Shown here: positions 44,272 through 52,732 of the stretch, piece after piece | Layout of the letters: each line of letters opens with the position of its first letter | Numbering within the stretch: the first letter of the stretch is position 1 | From: Paenibacillus sambharensis | GTDB lineage: Bacteria; Bacillota; Bacilli; Paenibacillales; Paenibacillaceae | NCBI RefSeq assembly: GCF_003233845.1 | Contig: NZ_QKRB01000036.1 | Location: 1 to 64,000 of the forward strand | Direction of reading: 5' to 3' | DNA: 64,000 nucleotides | Notes under the pieces: model-generated | What the model was told of the DNA's origin: nothing | The model's input: only the letters and a program-made list of their open reading frames with translations | The model's database searches: none | Position numbers and translations under genes: made by a program

Positions 44272-45099
44272 CTATTCGATCTCAATCATCTGAAGTACGG
44301 CACGGCCGTCACCGGTCAGCTTCACATTCTCCAGCAGCAGCTGGGATGAGCCATCGCCGTCCAGAAATATCCCCTCAACGAGTGAATTCGGCTCCTTCAG
44401 CTCCATAATGGCCGACCGGAACTGCTCCGCGGTACACTTCACGGATGAAACGATCAGATGCACATTGCCTTCCAGGTCATACACCATGCCAGTCCGCAGA
44501 CGCTTATCCCCGCCGAAGGGAAGCTTCTCTTCCTCCGCCGCCTGCTTCCAGATGTCGTCATGCTGGAGATTCATGCTGATCCCGCCCTGCGCCCAATAGT
44601 CCGAGCGGTCGGACACCTGAAGCTCTTCCGCACTGCTTACTACCTGAACAGACATGGAGTTAGCCGCGTCGTCATAAACGAAGGTTCCTCTCGGATACTT
44701 GGCGGTGAACCATCCAGACCCATAGCCCTTCGGCTTACCGTTGACAGGCTTGTCATTTTCCACTGCTATACTGAGAAGCTGCTCCTCCCAGAAGAAGCCC
44801 CCGTTGATCCCCGGCCTGCCGCTGGCTGTCACATTGCCGCCGATCACGGTCAGCCTGAGCCGATCGGGCTTCGTCTTAATGATATGCAGGTTAATGCCCT
44901 CGCCAGCCTCCACACTGCGGTAACTATAGCTGTCACGTGTGAAAGCGTCTGTAACAGCTGGCTCATCTGCTAGGTTAAGGAAAACCGTTGTTGCTGCCGC
45001 TGTCAGAGCCGCAAGAATTAGAATCAGCCATACAGCAGGCGAATGGCGCCTCTTACCCGGAGGCGGAGACCCGGGGCGTGATGAAATAACTTGTGCCAT
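44272..45099 (-). CDS. phosphodiester glycosidase (NAGPA-like) family membrane-anchored protein
   Basis: A 275-residue protein with one N-terminal membrane anchor (about 21-45) and an extracytoplasmic NAGPA-like domain: INGGFFWEEQLLSIAVEN, GKPKGYGSGW, WAQGGISMNL, GIFLDGDGSSQLLL. Bacterial members are thought to cleave sugar phosphodiesters in wall polymers or exopolysaccharide. It starts 2 bases after the marR stop, so it is translationally coupled to the MarR gene and shares its promoter. Confidence 0.85.
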   Translation of the reverse strand: MAQVISSRPGSPPPGKRRHSPAVWLILILAALTAAATTVFLNLADEPAVTDAFTRDSYSYRSVEAGEGINLHIIKTKPDRLRLTVIGGNVTASGRPGINGGFFWEEQLLSIAVENDKPVNGKPKGYGSGWFTAKYPRGTFVYDDAANSMSVQVVSSAEELQVSDRSDYWAQGGISMNLQHDDIWKQAAEEEKLPFGGDKRLRTGMVYDLEGNVHLIVSSVKCTAEQFRSAIMELKEPNSLVEGIFLDGDGSSQLLLENVKLTGDGRAVLQMIEIE

Positions 45100-45101
45100 G
45101 G

Positions 45102-45560
45102 CTACGATACACCCATCGGATTACAGCATCTTGGACTCTTCGCCATACACTCATTCAGAAGCTCCACAGAGCGCATGACCGTAGTCCGCTCAAACTCACT
45201 CATGTACGAGAAAATTTCGTTCAAATACTCATTCATCTGGCTGTCAATTGTAGCCGCTATAAATTTCCCTTCTGTCGTGAGTGACAGAATGGATACCCTC
45301 CGGTCTACCGGCGACGGCGCCTTGCGGACCAGACTCAGCTGCATCAGGCTTTGAATCTGCCGGCTGAAGGTTGTAATATCAATCCCTAACCGGTCGGCAA
45401 TCTGCTGCATCGAAGGATTATCCTGCCTATCAATCTCATATAAAATATGACTGTGCGTTATGGACAGATCAACGCCGCCTACGGAAGCGCAGCTCTTATC
45501 CAGCAGCCCGAAGCGTCGGGTCATGACCTGAAACAGATCTCTTAAATTATCCACCTGCAT
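45102..45560 (-). CDS. MarR-family regulator with C-terminal vicinal cysteines
   Basis: A 152-residue winged-helix protein: SITHSHILYEIDRQDNPSMQQIADRLGIDITTFSRQIQSLMQLSLVRKAPSPVDRRVSILSLTTEGK. The tail is unusual, ending PRCCNPMGVS (Cys145-Cys146), and Cys25 lies near the N-terminus. Such a Cys pair could bind As(III), which would suit its position just beyond the organoarsenical operon; this is inference. GTG 45554 (AGGAGG, 7-base gap) is an alternative to ATG 45560, which is very close to the site. It has its own promoter. Confidence 0.85.
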   Translation of the reverse strand: MQVDNLRDLFQVMTRRFGLLDKSCASVGGVDLSITHSHILYEIDRQDNPSMQQIADRLGIDITTFSRQIQSLMQLSLVRKAPSPVDRRVSILSLTTEGKFIAATIDSQMNEYLNEIFSYMSEFERTTVMRSVELLNECMAKSPRCCNPMGVS

Positions 45561-45580
45561 GCCTCCTCTTCCTACACCTC

Positions 45581-45609
45581 TTTATAACATGTCATACTCT
45601 CATTGACAA
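45581..45609 (-). promoter_or_regulatory. promoter of the marR-NAGPA unit
   Basis: Minus strand: TTGTCA (45604-45609), 17-bp spacer, TATAAA (45581-45586), a near-consensus sigma-A promoter just downstream of the organoarsenical operon terminator. Confidence 0.7.
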
Positions 45610-45662
45610 ACAATAGTAAAGATGAGACTGCCTCCCTCGCATGCACTCTCTCTACATAAAGA

Positions 45663-45694
45663 AACCGGCTGGCATTTGATAGCCAGCCGGTCTC
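45663..45694 (-). terminator. terminator of the organoarsenical operon
   Basis: Minus strand: ACCGGCTGGC-TATCAAAT-GCCAGCCGGT followed by TTCTTTATG, about 5 bases after the stop of the last gene. Confidence 0.85.
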
Positions 45695-45698
45695 CCGG

Positions 45699-46106
45699 TC
45701 ATACCGCATTCTCCTCCAGCTTCTGCAGCAGCGCTTGCTCCAATCGTTCATACGTAATATCCGATGCAAAGCTGACCAGCCGGCCATCCACTACGGCCGC
45801 CGGTGTCGCCAGCTTCATCACATCATCAACCGACAGATGGCTGAAGCCCCTCTCCCGGAAGATCGCTTTAAGCTTGCGCCTGGCAAGCGCCCTGTCCATG
45901 GCAAGTGTGTAGTCATAGACATGCACATGCAATTCCTGCTCATAGCGTTCCTTCAGCCGTTGCTTAAGCTCCGTAAATTCGGCCGCACCACTTGAGCCTG
46001 AAGCGGACGGCTCGCAGCATTCACTGGAAGCTTCATCCTCACAGCAGCCGGCATCCGGCTCCGCAGCCTGCAGCGCAGGAAACAATTCAATGGAATACCT
46101 CTTCAT
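45699..46106 (-). CDS. Cys-rich ArsD/thioredoxin-like protein, putative As(III) chaperone
   Basis: A 135-residue protein. The N-terminus carries two vicinal Cys pairs (Cys21-22 and Cys30-31 in AGCCEDEASSECCEP). A helical segment follows, then a thioredoxin-like end (KLATPAAVVDGRLVSFASDITYERLEQALLQKL) without a CxxC. ArsD chaperones also combine a thioredoxin fold with Cys pairs that hand As(III) to partners, but sequence similarity to ArsD is weak. Last gene of the operon, 13 bases after the G3E GTPase. RBS AGGAGG. Proposed role: arsenite binding and delivery. Confidence 0.6.
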   Translation of the reverse strand: MKRYSIELFPALQAAEPDAGCCEDEASSECCEPSASGSSGAAEFTELKQRLKERYEQELHVHVYDYTLAMDRALARRKLKAIFRERGFSHLSVDDVMKLATPAAVVDGRLVSFASDITYERLEQALLQKLEENAV

Positions 46107-46119
46107 GAATTCCGCCCTC

Positions 46120-47235
46120 CTATGAGGTGATTTTCAAGCGGTGTGTCGGCTGTGGCGGAAGAGGACTGAAGCATTCATGATAGGTTTGCAGCCACCCCGT
46201 TGACATGTCATGGTTCACCGATGCAATCGCATCCGCTACTGCCAGATCCAGCAGTGCCGGAGACGCTTCGATTCGAATATTGAGAACAACCCGGTACCCG
46301 TCTCCAGGCACAAGCCCGGCATCTCTTGTAAATACCGGCGCCACACCTGTCTGGACAACACTCGCCTTCACAAAGCCCGTGTCATTGCCAGCGTGAACCT
46401 TGAGATGCGCCACAGCCATCTTCTCCCTTACAAAGTGACTGTTCAGCCTGTCCAGAAACCTTGCCGTCCACTCCTCGGGGTCCAGCGGCTGGCCATCATT
46501 CCGCTGCAGGTCCCCCATCAGATTCATCCAGGCCAGCTGGGCTTCACCCTCGGCATACTGATCATAGTCGATTTCAAGAATATTGGAGCCACCGGTCTCC
46601 AGGCTGCTCCATAAGTGGATCAGCTTGTCCAGATTATCGCCCCGGCCTGCCGATATCGGCTGAATCACCGCATTCGGATAGCGCTTGGTCAAATAATTGC
46701 CGAGCCGTACCATCTCCTCTGATGAATACTGGTCCAGCTTGTTGAGTGCGATGATATCCGCTTCAGCGAGCTGCTTCTCAAAGATGTAGCTGACAGACTG
46801 TGAGAAGAGCGGCGTATCGCGCTTCCCGTCCAGCTCCAGCAGCAGTCTTGCCGGGTCTACAACAACCGTTAGCGGCACCGTTGTAAATTCATCGGCATAG
46901 TAGCGCTTCAGCGGTTGAATGACCGTTGCGGCCAGATCCGTACAGCTGCCTACTGCTTCACAAATAATAACATCCGGCCGTTCATGCTCAGCCAGCGCGT
47001 GCAAATGGTCGTACAGCTCCTCAAAGCGGCAGCAGAAGCATCCGCCTGTCACTTCCCGGGTGTTCAGACCGCTCTTCCGTGACAGCTCCGTATCAATCAG
47101 CTCTTTCCCCTGATCATTCGTAATGATAGCTACCTGCAGTCCCCGGGATTGCAGGACTTCAGCCGTCCGGATCATGGTTGTCGTCTTACCCGCGCCAAGA
47201 AAACCGCCAAGCAGCGCCATTTGCACATTCTTCAT
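46120..47235 (-). CDS. G3E-family GTPase (CobW/COG0523-like) metallochaperone
   Basis: A 371-residue P-loop GTPase. Walker A GGFLGAGKTTT (10-20), metal-site CxCC in GGCFCCRFEEL (Cys66, 68, 69), VICEAVGSCTD switch region, NKLD base-recognition motif, and a C-terminal domain with repeated thermosensor-like beta strands. COG0523 GTPases deliver metals or assist metalloenzymes (zinc, cobalt, nickel). In this operon it may help load metal or cobalamin cofactor, or handle As(III) via CxCC; both are inference. RBS GGGAGG. Confidence 0.85.
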   Translation of the reverse strand: MKNVQMALLGGFLGAGKTTTMIRTAEVLQSRGLQVAIITNDQGKELIDTELSRKSGLNTREVTGGCFCCRFEELYDHLHALAEHERPDVIICEAVGSCTDLAATVIQPLKRYYADEFTTVPLTVVVDPARLLLELDGKRDTPLFSQSVSYIFEKQLAEADIIALNKLDQYSSEEMVRLGNYLTKRYPNAVIQPISAGRGDNLDKLIHLWSSLETGGSNILEIDYDQYAEGEAQLAWMNLMGDLQRNDGQPLDPEEWTARFLDRLNSHFVREKMAVAHLKVHAGNDTGFVKASVVQTGVAPVFTRDAGLVPGDGYRVVLNIRIEASPALLDLAVADAIASVNHDMSTGWLQTYHECFSPLPPQPTHRLKITS

Positions 47236-47270
47236 ATCATTTCCCTCCCAGTCATAGTAAATTGCTTCCC

Positions 47271-47987
47271 TTACTCATGCAGCAGGTTATAGACATACGC
47301 CGCAACAATCGCCCCCGCCGTCGTACATACGATATACAGCCACAGGTAGCTAAGACTCCCTGACACGAGCGCCGGCCCAAGTGAGCGGGCCGGGTTCATC
47401 GACGCCCCGCTGACTGGTCCCGCAAACATCGCCTCGAGTGCTACCGTACCGCCAATTGCAATGCCCGCAAATGATTTGCTGGCCTTGGCGTGGACCGCCG
47501 ATGCGAGAATAACGAGCATTAGTGCGAAAGTGAGAATGAACTCCATCACGGCGCTCTGCTGCCAGCTGCCCGCAGGCATGGTTGCACCCAGGCTCCCTAC
47601 ATGCCCGAACATATACAGCAGCGTCAAGCTTGCCGCCACGGCTCCCAGACACTGGGTCACCACAAAGCTCAGCGCAGTCCGGGCATCTATCTGCCGGAGA
47701 AACAGAAACGCCAGCGTGACAGCCGGATTGAAATGGGCGCCCGAGACATGTCCGAATGCGTAAATAAGCGCCATAACAACAAGTCCGAACGTAATTGCCA
47801 CCCCGATATGCGTCAGGCTGCTTGTCAACGTGTTCACAATAACAGCTCCCGTCCCCGCGAATACAAGGAAATAGCTGCCGATGAACTCAGCAATCCACTT
47901 CTTGCGCAGTATGGACAGCGGCTCCCTGCCAGGTTCTGCTTCATAGACGAGGAGAGGAAGCTCACGCTTCAGTTCGGTAGCACCCAT
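47271..47987 (-). CDS. aquaporin/glycerol facilitator family channel
   Basis: A 238-residue MIP channel with six helices and both NPA motifs (SGAHFNPAVT and GASMNPARS). AqpS-type aquaglyceroporins in ars operons conduct As(OH)3, and here the position directly after the radical SAM gene suggests a route for arsenite entry or exit. RBS GGGGGG close to ATG. Substrate selectivity (water, glycerol, arsenite) cannot be told from sequence alone. Confidence 0.9.
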   Translation of the reverse strand: MGATELKRELPLLVYEAEPGREPLSILRKKWIAEFIGSYFLVFAGTGAVIVNTLTSSLTHIGVAITFGLVVMALIYAFGHVSGAHFNPAVTLAFLFLRQIDARTALSFVVTQCLGAVAASLTLLYMFGHVGSLGATMPAGSWQQSAVMEFILTFALMLVILASAVHAKASKSFAGIAIGGTVALEAMFAGPVSGASMNPARSLGPALVSGSLSYLWLYIVCTTAGAIVAAYVYNLLHE

Positions 47988-47999
47988 CGCCGTCCCCCC

Positions 48000-49277
48000 T
48001 TAGCATTTTAGACAGCAGCGTTTGAATATGCCGTCTTCCGGGACGGTCACGATTTCGGCAAACAACTCGTCAATTTCCGGGTCCGGATGCTTCCACTCGT
48101 AGTGGAATTCGTGTTCGGTGAGGTCAAGCGACTGGATGGAAGGCTGCCGCAGCAGCGGGGAGCCCTTGTACAGATAGAGCCTTGTTTCATACTGGATAGG
48201 GTCGATAATATCACTTAACTGGTTGTCTTCGACGAAGGTGCGGAAGGAGGTCAGATCATCGATATTGGTCCATGGATTGAACATAATGAAGGTAGGGTTC
48301 AGCATAATGTCAGTGTCCCGCAGGAATTGCACGGCCTGTTCAATATCAGACACAGAGGTTTCTTTGGCGACGGCATCGAGCACGAGCTCGGAAGGGAATT
48401 CAAGCGCCGAGGTGATAAACTTGAGGCCCAGCTGCTTCATTTCCGCCAGTGCCTCCTTATTTTCCAGAACATGATCGACACGGGTTGTGAAATCGAAGGT
48501 CAGCTGCGGAAATTCCTGATGAATCTGCCGAAGCAGCTTGATTCCATGATATTTGGCATTAAAGAAATCCGCATCGATGAACGTCAGATGGGTCATTCCG
48601 CCAGCCATGAGGCTGCGTACGTCCTCAAGCACCACATGATCCGGTACCAGCAGCACCTTGCCGTCGTAAGCCGCATACACCGAGCAGTACAAGCATTTGT
48701 GATGGCAGCCCCGGGCAATTTCGGTCGAGCCGACTACCTGATCGGAGCCCAGCAGCTTGTTAATCTGCTTCTGCGGGTACTTATGCAGCGGAGGGAGCAT
48801 ATGGCGTGCTGGTACGGTAAAATGATTCCGGCTCATATAAGGATGAACCACCTGCCCCTCCCGGGCACCGCTCCCCGTCAGAATGCCCTCCAGGCTGCAG
48901 TCCTCGTCCCCGTTCAGATAGCGGGCAAGCTGCACGAGCGGCTGCTCCCACTCCCCGCATATGCAGGAATCGCTGTACGTTCCAGCCAGACGGCTGGCAT
49001 TGATCGTGGCATGCTGCCCGAAGAAGGTAATATGCGCCTGCGGATTGACGCGGCGAATGATCTTCGTCACCTCGGCTGCCGCCTGAACGGCATCAAAGAG
49101 AGGGATTGAGACGGCAATCAGATCTTGCTCTGCAAAACGGGATTCCTGTACACCCTCCACATACGTATCCAGCACCTCAACCTGCATCCCGTCTTCCTGA
49201 AGCAGCGCACTGAGAGCCGTAGCGACCGTAATGGGCTGAAACCCGCCTTCGAAATTGGAAACCAGAAGTATCCTCAT
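48000..49277 (-). CDS. arsL: RCCLKC-tail radical SAM protein, ArsL-like (C-As bond formation)
   Basis: A 425-residue radical SAM enzyme. The N-terminal Rossmann-like B12-binding-type domain spans about 1-125. The [4Fe-4S] motif CHHKCLYC (Cys191, 195, 198) opens the radical SAM core, and the protein ends FKRCCLKC. From published work on Burkholderia gladioli, ArsL transfers the 3-amino-3-carboxypropyl group of SAM to arsenite, giving hydroxyarsinothricin, and its C-terminal RCCLKC binds As(III). Here both signatures are intact. It follows an ArsM-like gene and precedes an aquaporin. AGGAGG 6 bases before ATG. The assignment as ArsL rests on motif and context. Confidence 0.82.
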   Translation of the reverse strand: MRILLVSNFEGGFQPITVATALSALLQEDGMQVEVLDTYVEGVQESRFAEQDLIAVSIPLFDAVQAAAEVTKIIRRVNPQAHITFFGQHATINASRLAGTYSDSCICGEWEQPLVQLARYLNGDEDCSLEGILTGSGAREGQVVHPYMSRNHFTVPARHMLPPLHKYPQKQINKLLGSDQVVGSTEIARGCHHKCLYCSVYAAYDGKVLLVPDHVVLEDVRSLMAGGMTHLTFIDADFFNAKYHGIKLLRQIHQEFPQLTFDFTTRVDHVLENKEALAEMKQLGLKFITSALEFPSELVLDAVAKETSVSDIEQAVQFLRDTDIMLNPTFIMFNPWTNIDDLTSFRTFVEDNQLSDIIDPIQYETRLYLYKGSPLLRQPSIQSLDLTEHEFHYEWKHPDPEIDELFAEIVTVPEDGIFKRCCLKC

Positions 49278-49388
49278 AGCTTTCCTCCTCAGCTCATATA
49301 CTGGCGCACTGTTATCCGCATCAAGTGTCCTAAGTGCAGGTTACGGGCACTCTTGGAACAAAAGCATTAGTGCGAGGCTTGCGGACCT

Positions 49389-50207
49389 TTACTCACTCTT
49401 CATAGCTTTGATGAGATAGTAGCCAACCTTCTCCTCCAGGAACGCGAACGCCTCCGGATGCGTATCCTGAAAGCTCAGGTAATCAGCCTTGTACTCCTCA
49501 CTCGAGGCCATTAGCTCCGCATACCGCTTGTTCTTGTCCTCTGTAAAATTGACAATCTCAATGTCCGTAAACCCAGCATTCTCCAGCTGTGCAATATTCT
49601 CGCTAAGCGGAATGCTGCCCGCCCGGCAGCCGCTGACGAGGCTCAGGTCGCCGCGAATCGTATCCGGAACCGGGGCATAGGAGACAAAGTCTGTGTAGAC
49701 GAAAATGCCTTTCGGCTCGAGAAGCCGGCTGATTTCACCAATAGCCTTGACCCGGTCGGGCACCAGATTGAGCACGCATTCGCTGTAAATAAAATCAAAC
49801 TGTCCGTCCATGTAGGGCAGGGCCTGCACATCGGCCACGAAGAAGCCCGTCTTTCCCCTGTAAGCACTGCTCAGCTCCCTGCTTCTCTCTCTTGCCCGGT
49901 CAATCATCTTCTCGCTGAAGTCAATTCCGATAAACTGCTGCCCGAACGTGTAGGAATTTGCGAGAGACAGAAGCGTCGTTCCCATGCCGCAGCCAATATC
50001 CAGAATCCGCTGCTTCTGCGAGCCCAGCACAAGCTCCTTGATCCGCTCAGTCGGCCCCGAAGGCGAAAACTTGTCCGTTCCCGCTGCATAGCTCCCTTCT
50101 CCCTCTGCTACCGAGTTGTAAAAGTCCTTAATCGCCTGAACAGCGGGCTCAAGCTCCGTTGGAGGCTCCGAGCAGCAGGCTGCCGCTACTGTTTCCTGAT
50201 TAGACAT
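49389..50207 (-). CDS. arsM: ArsM-type SAM-dependent arsenic methyltransferase
   Basis: A 272-residue class I methyltransferase. SAM motif ILDIGCGMGTTLL (68-80) and the ArsM hallmark SECVLNLVPD (Cys144). A later Cys is in LVSGCRAGSI (Cys194), matching the conserved As(III)-binding cysteines. An N-terminal Cys11-Cys12 pair (AAACCSEPP) is present. In arsinothricin synthesis ArsM methylates the arsenic of hydroxyarsinothricin; it could also methylate inorganic As(III). It overlaps the upstream MFS gene by 8 bases. Confidence 0.85.
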   Translation of the reverse strand: MSNQETVAAACCSEPPTELEPAVQAIKDFYNSVAEGEGSYAAGTDKFSPSGPTERIKELVLGSQKQRILDIGCGMGTTLLSLANSYTFGQQFIGIDFSEKMIDRARERSRELSSAYRGKTGFFVADVQALPYMDGQFDFIYSECVLNLVPDRVKAIGEISRLLEPKGIFVYTDFVSYAPVPDTIRGDLSLVSGCRAGSIPLSENIAQLENAGFTDIEIVNFTEDKNKRYAELMASSEEYKADYLSFQDTHPEAFAFLEEKVGYYLIKAMKSE

Positions 50208-51420
50208 TCGTCATTTCCCCTTCCGTAATGGCCTGGATTTTGGCGGAACGGCTGTGAGCGGCCCAGCAGATACAGAACACGGCTGTTCCCGCTGCCCACA
50301 TTAGTCCCGAGAAATAAAAGGTGGTGTCAATGTGAAAGCTGTCCATTAGAAACCCTGAGGCAAGCGGGCCTACAACCATCCCCAGACTTGTCGCCGATCC
50401 TAGAAAGCCCATCGTCGACCCCATGCCTGCCTGCCGGCCGAGAACCGCTGCCATTGCAGATGATGAGGCCAGCGTAACCGCAGAAGTCAGGCCGGTGCCC
50501 ACCATCAGCAGCGAAATGCTCCACAGCGCGTAGGCCGACGGAAACAGGGTCAGCAGGATGATCGTGAGAATCGAGGAAATAACGACCAGCCTGACCTTAT
50601 CGTACCGGTCCACCACCCAGCCGAGCGGCACCTGGGTCGCGCCTATGATGATGTTGTTAAGGGCAATGAGGAACCCGATCGCAGCAGCATTCAAACCGCG
50701 GCTCGCCGCATAGAGGGTGAAGAAGGACACCATGAACATCGACAGGACGGCTACGACAACATTAATAGAAGCAAGCGCCAGAATGCCTGAATGACGCCAG
50801 GGCGATACCGGCCGGCTAGCCGCCACTGCCGGCTCTTCCTGGTTCACTCCCTGCTCCTCGCCTTCCGGTCTGCTAGTTCGCGAGGAAGGCAGGAAGGCAA
50901 CGATAGCCAGTGCCGCCAGAGCCAACACAAGCAGGGAGAAGAAAGCAGTCTGCGTTCCATAGTGCTCGGCAATCGTTCCGCCAAGGAGCGGCCCCACCCC
51001 ATTGGCCACAAATATGGACGTGTTATAGAGGCCCATATACTTGCCTTCCTTACCAGCTGCGCTGATCTCGCCCATATAGGCCATCGCCATCGGAAGCATC
51101 ATGGCGGAAGCCACACCGTGCAGGAGACGGGCTCCGAGCAAGCCGGCAATGCTTCCCGCCAGTCCGTAGCTTAGAGCAATAAACGGGTACAGAATGAGGC
51201 TGTATGTCAGGATCGCCTTGGGGCCCTTGGCATCTGCCAATCTGCCGATTGGCGTACCAATCAGAAGACGGACGACATAGAAGCCGCTGTAGAGCATGCC
51301 GACCCACAGGCCGGTGGCTCCCAAATCCTTCGCATAAGGGGCGAGCAGCGGCGCGACGATGCCCGTGCCTGCCACTAGAATGAATACGGACAGGCAGAGC
51401 AGAATGATCTGCCGCTTCAT
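50200..51420 (-). CDS. MFS transporter, ArsQ-like exporter
   Basis: A 406-residue major facilitator with about 12 helices and the motif A-like GTPIGRLADAKGPKAI after helix 2. The loop between the two halves is about 30 residues and Glu-rich. In B. gladioli the arsQ product is an efflux permease for arsinothricin; the same gene neighbourhood (MFS-arsM-arsL) suggests that role. Start ATG 51420 shares one base with the preceding stop (TGATG); GTG 51423 is an alternative. Sequence alone does not define the substrate. Confidence 0.8.
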   Translation of the reverse strand: MKRQIILLCLSVFILVAGTGIVAPLLAPYAKDLGATGLWVGMLYSGFYVVRLLIGTPIGRLADAKGPKAILTYSLILYPFIALSYGLAGSIAGLLGARLLHGVASAMMLPMAMAYMGEISAAGKEGKYMGLYNTSIFVANGVGPLLGGTIAEHYGTQTAFFSLLVLALAALAIVAFLPSSRTSRPEGEEQGVNQEEPAVAASRPVSPWRHSGILALASINVVVAVLSMFMVSFFTLYAASRGLNAAAIGFLIALNNIIIGATQVPLGWVVDRYDKVRLVVISSILTIILLTLFPSAYALWSISLLMVGTGLTSAVTLASSSAMAAVLGRQAGMGSTMGFLGSATSLGMVVGPLASGFLMDSFHIDTTFYFSGLMWAAGTAVFCICWAAHSRSAKIQAITEGEMTNV

Positions 51421-52721
51421 CACGCCCCCGGCTTGCAGCAGGACACAGCCGGCTGCTTCCCGATGGGCTCCGCCTGTCCGCCGTCCTGCGGCTGCTGCCA
51501 GGCATCAATTGTCAGCTGCAGCGCGTCGATTGCCGCCCGTACATGGTCAGATGCATGCTTGTCCTTCGAACCATAGGCGATCACATACCCAAGCCGGTTG
51601 TAATTGCTGTGCGAGGCCAACACACGCTGCCCATCCTCCACGAGCAGCTTCAGCTCCTGCACCCCTTCGATGCTGCCGACAGCTTCCCTCTGAAGCCGAA
51701 CGATTCCGCTTTGCCCGGCCAGCAGGAAAGCGATTTGAGCTGATGTTGCGATAGGCAGATTGCGGGGCGCATCATCCAGTGTGCCGCCAGCAGCAATGTG
51801 AAAGGCCAGCTTGCGCAGATCATAGCCGGTCACTGCCTCGACAAGACGATGAATCTGGTCCCCTCCCATGCGGGCATTCACTTCAATGATCTTCGGTCCG
51901 GCAGCTGACAGCTTGACTTCGGTATGGGATACAATGTAATCCACCCCCAGCACCTTTAAGGCCTGAATAACTATTGCTTCAACAGCCTTCTGTTCCTCTG
52001 CCGCCAGCGGTGCCGGCACCAAATGCCCCGTCTCGATCATGCCCGCTGTTTCCTTCGCCGTGATGGCGATAACCGTTGTGATTCCGTTCACAGTGCAGCA
52101 TTCCACACTGTACTCCGGTCCGTCTACGAATTCCTCGAGCAGGATATCGGCTTCGAGCGGCTGTCCAACCCAGTTGGCGCCGGAGCTTCGGATGGCTTCA
52201 ACAGCCTGCCATACCTCCTCAAGCGTTTCACACCTGCTTACCATATGGCTGCCCGCATCGTTGGATGGCTTTACAATCGCAGGCAGGCTTATTTCACTCC
52301 TGGCTAGCGCCTGCAGCGCTTCAGCCGGCGTCCGAACCAGCTTGAAGGCTACCGGATTCACATTGTGCTCTCTAAGCAGAGCCCTTGTCCTCGCCTTGCT
52401 TCTGCAGTTACTTGCCGCTTCGACACTCAGGACATGAGGCAGCTTCAGCGCCTCCGCTATCTTGGCCCCCAGAATCAAGCGGTACTCGTTGCAGGTATAG
52501 ACGGCTCCAATCCGGCAGCGACCTGCAAGCTCGGAAACCTTGCGGAGCACCGCCGCTTCATCATTCAAATCCACCTCAACAGGCAAATCAGCATTCAAGG
52601 CATCCTCCATCGAGATCACCGTATTAAGAAGCACAACCTTGTAACCAAGCTTCTGGATAAAATCGATTTCCTCAACCTGATCCCGTCTGCCGACTACTAC
52701 GACCCACTCGCCTTTATTCAT
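51420..52721 (-). CDS. ATP-grasp amino acid/peptide ligase
   Basis: A 433-residue ATP-grasp enzyme. N-terminal pre-ATP-grasp domain, then LPAIVKPSNDAGSHMV (ATP lid), ILLEEFVDGPEYSVECCTV, and the Mg-binding IIEVNARMGGDQIHRLVEAVTGYDL. These are typical of BacD-like L-amino acid ligases and CPS-type ligases. It carries an internal CC and a C-terminal tail SCCKPGA (Cys428-429). As arsinothricin is an amino acid, this enzyme could join it to another amino acid, as happens in phosphinothricin tripeptides; this is inference. ATG 52721 has AGGAGG 7 bases upstream. Confidence 0.85.
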   Translation of the reverse strand: MNKGEWVVVVGRRDQVEEIDFIQKLGYKVVLLNTVISMEDALNADLPVEVDLNDEAAVLRKVSELAGRCRIGAVYTCNEYRLILGAKIAEALKLPHVLSVEAASNCRSKARTRALLREHNVNPVAFKLVRTPAEALQALARSEISLPAIVKPSNDAGSHMVSRCETLEEVWQAVEAIRSSGANWVGQPLEADILLEEFVDGPEYSVECCTVNGITTVIAITAKETAGMIETGHLVPAPLAAEEQKAVEAIVIQALKVLGVDYIVSHTEVKLSAAGPKIIEVNARMGGDQIHRLVEAVTGYDLRKLAFHIAAGGTLDDAPRNLPIATSAQIAFLLAGQSGIVRLQREAVGSIEGVQELKLLVEDGQRVLASHSNYNRLGYVIAYGSKDKHASDHVRAAIDALQLTIDAWQQPQDGGQAEPIGKQPAVSCCKPGA

Positions 52722-52732
52722 CTGCTTTCCTC

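Noticed and set aside
49278-49388. short in-frame peptide between arsM and arsL
   Set aside because: About 20 codons, no start codon with a binding site; the gap seems to be only an intercistronic spacer with the arsL ribosome binding site.
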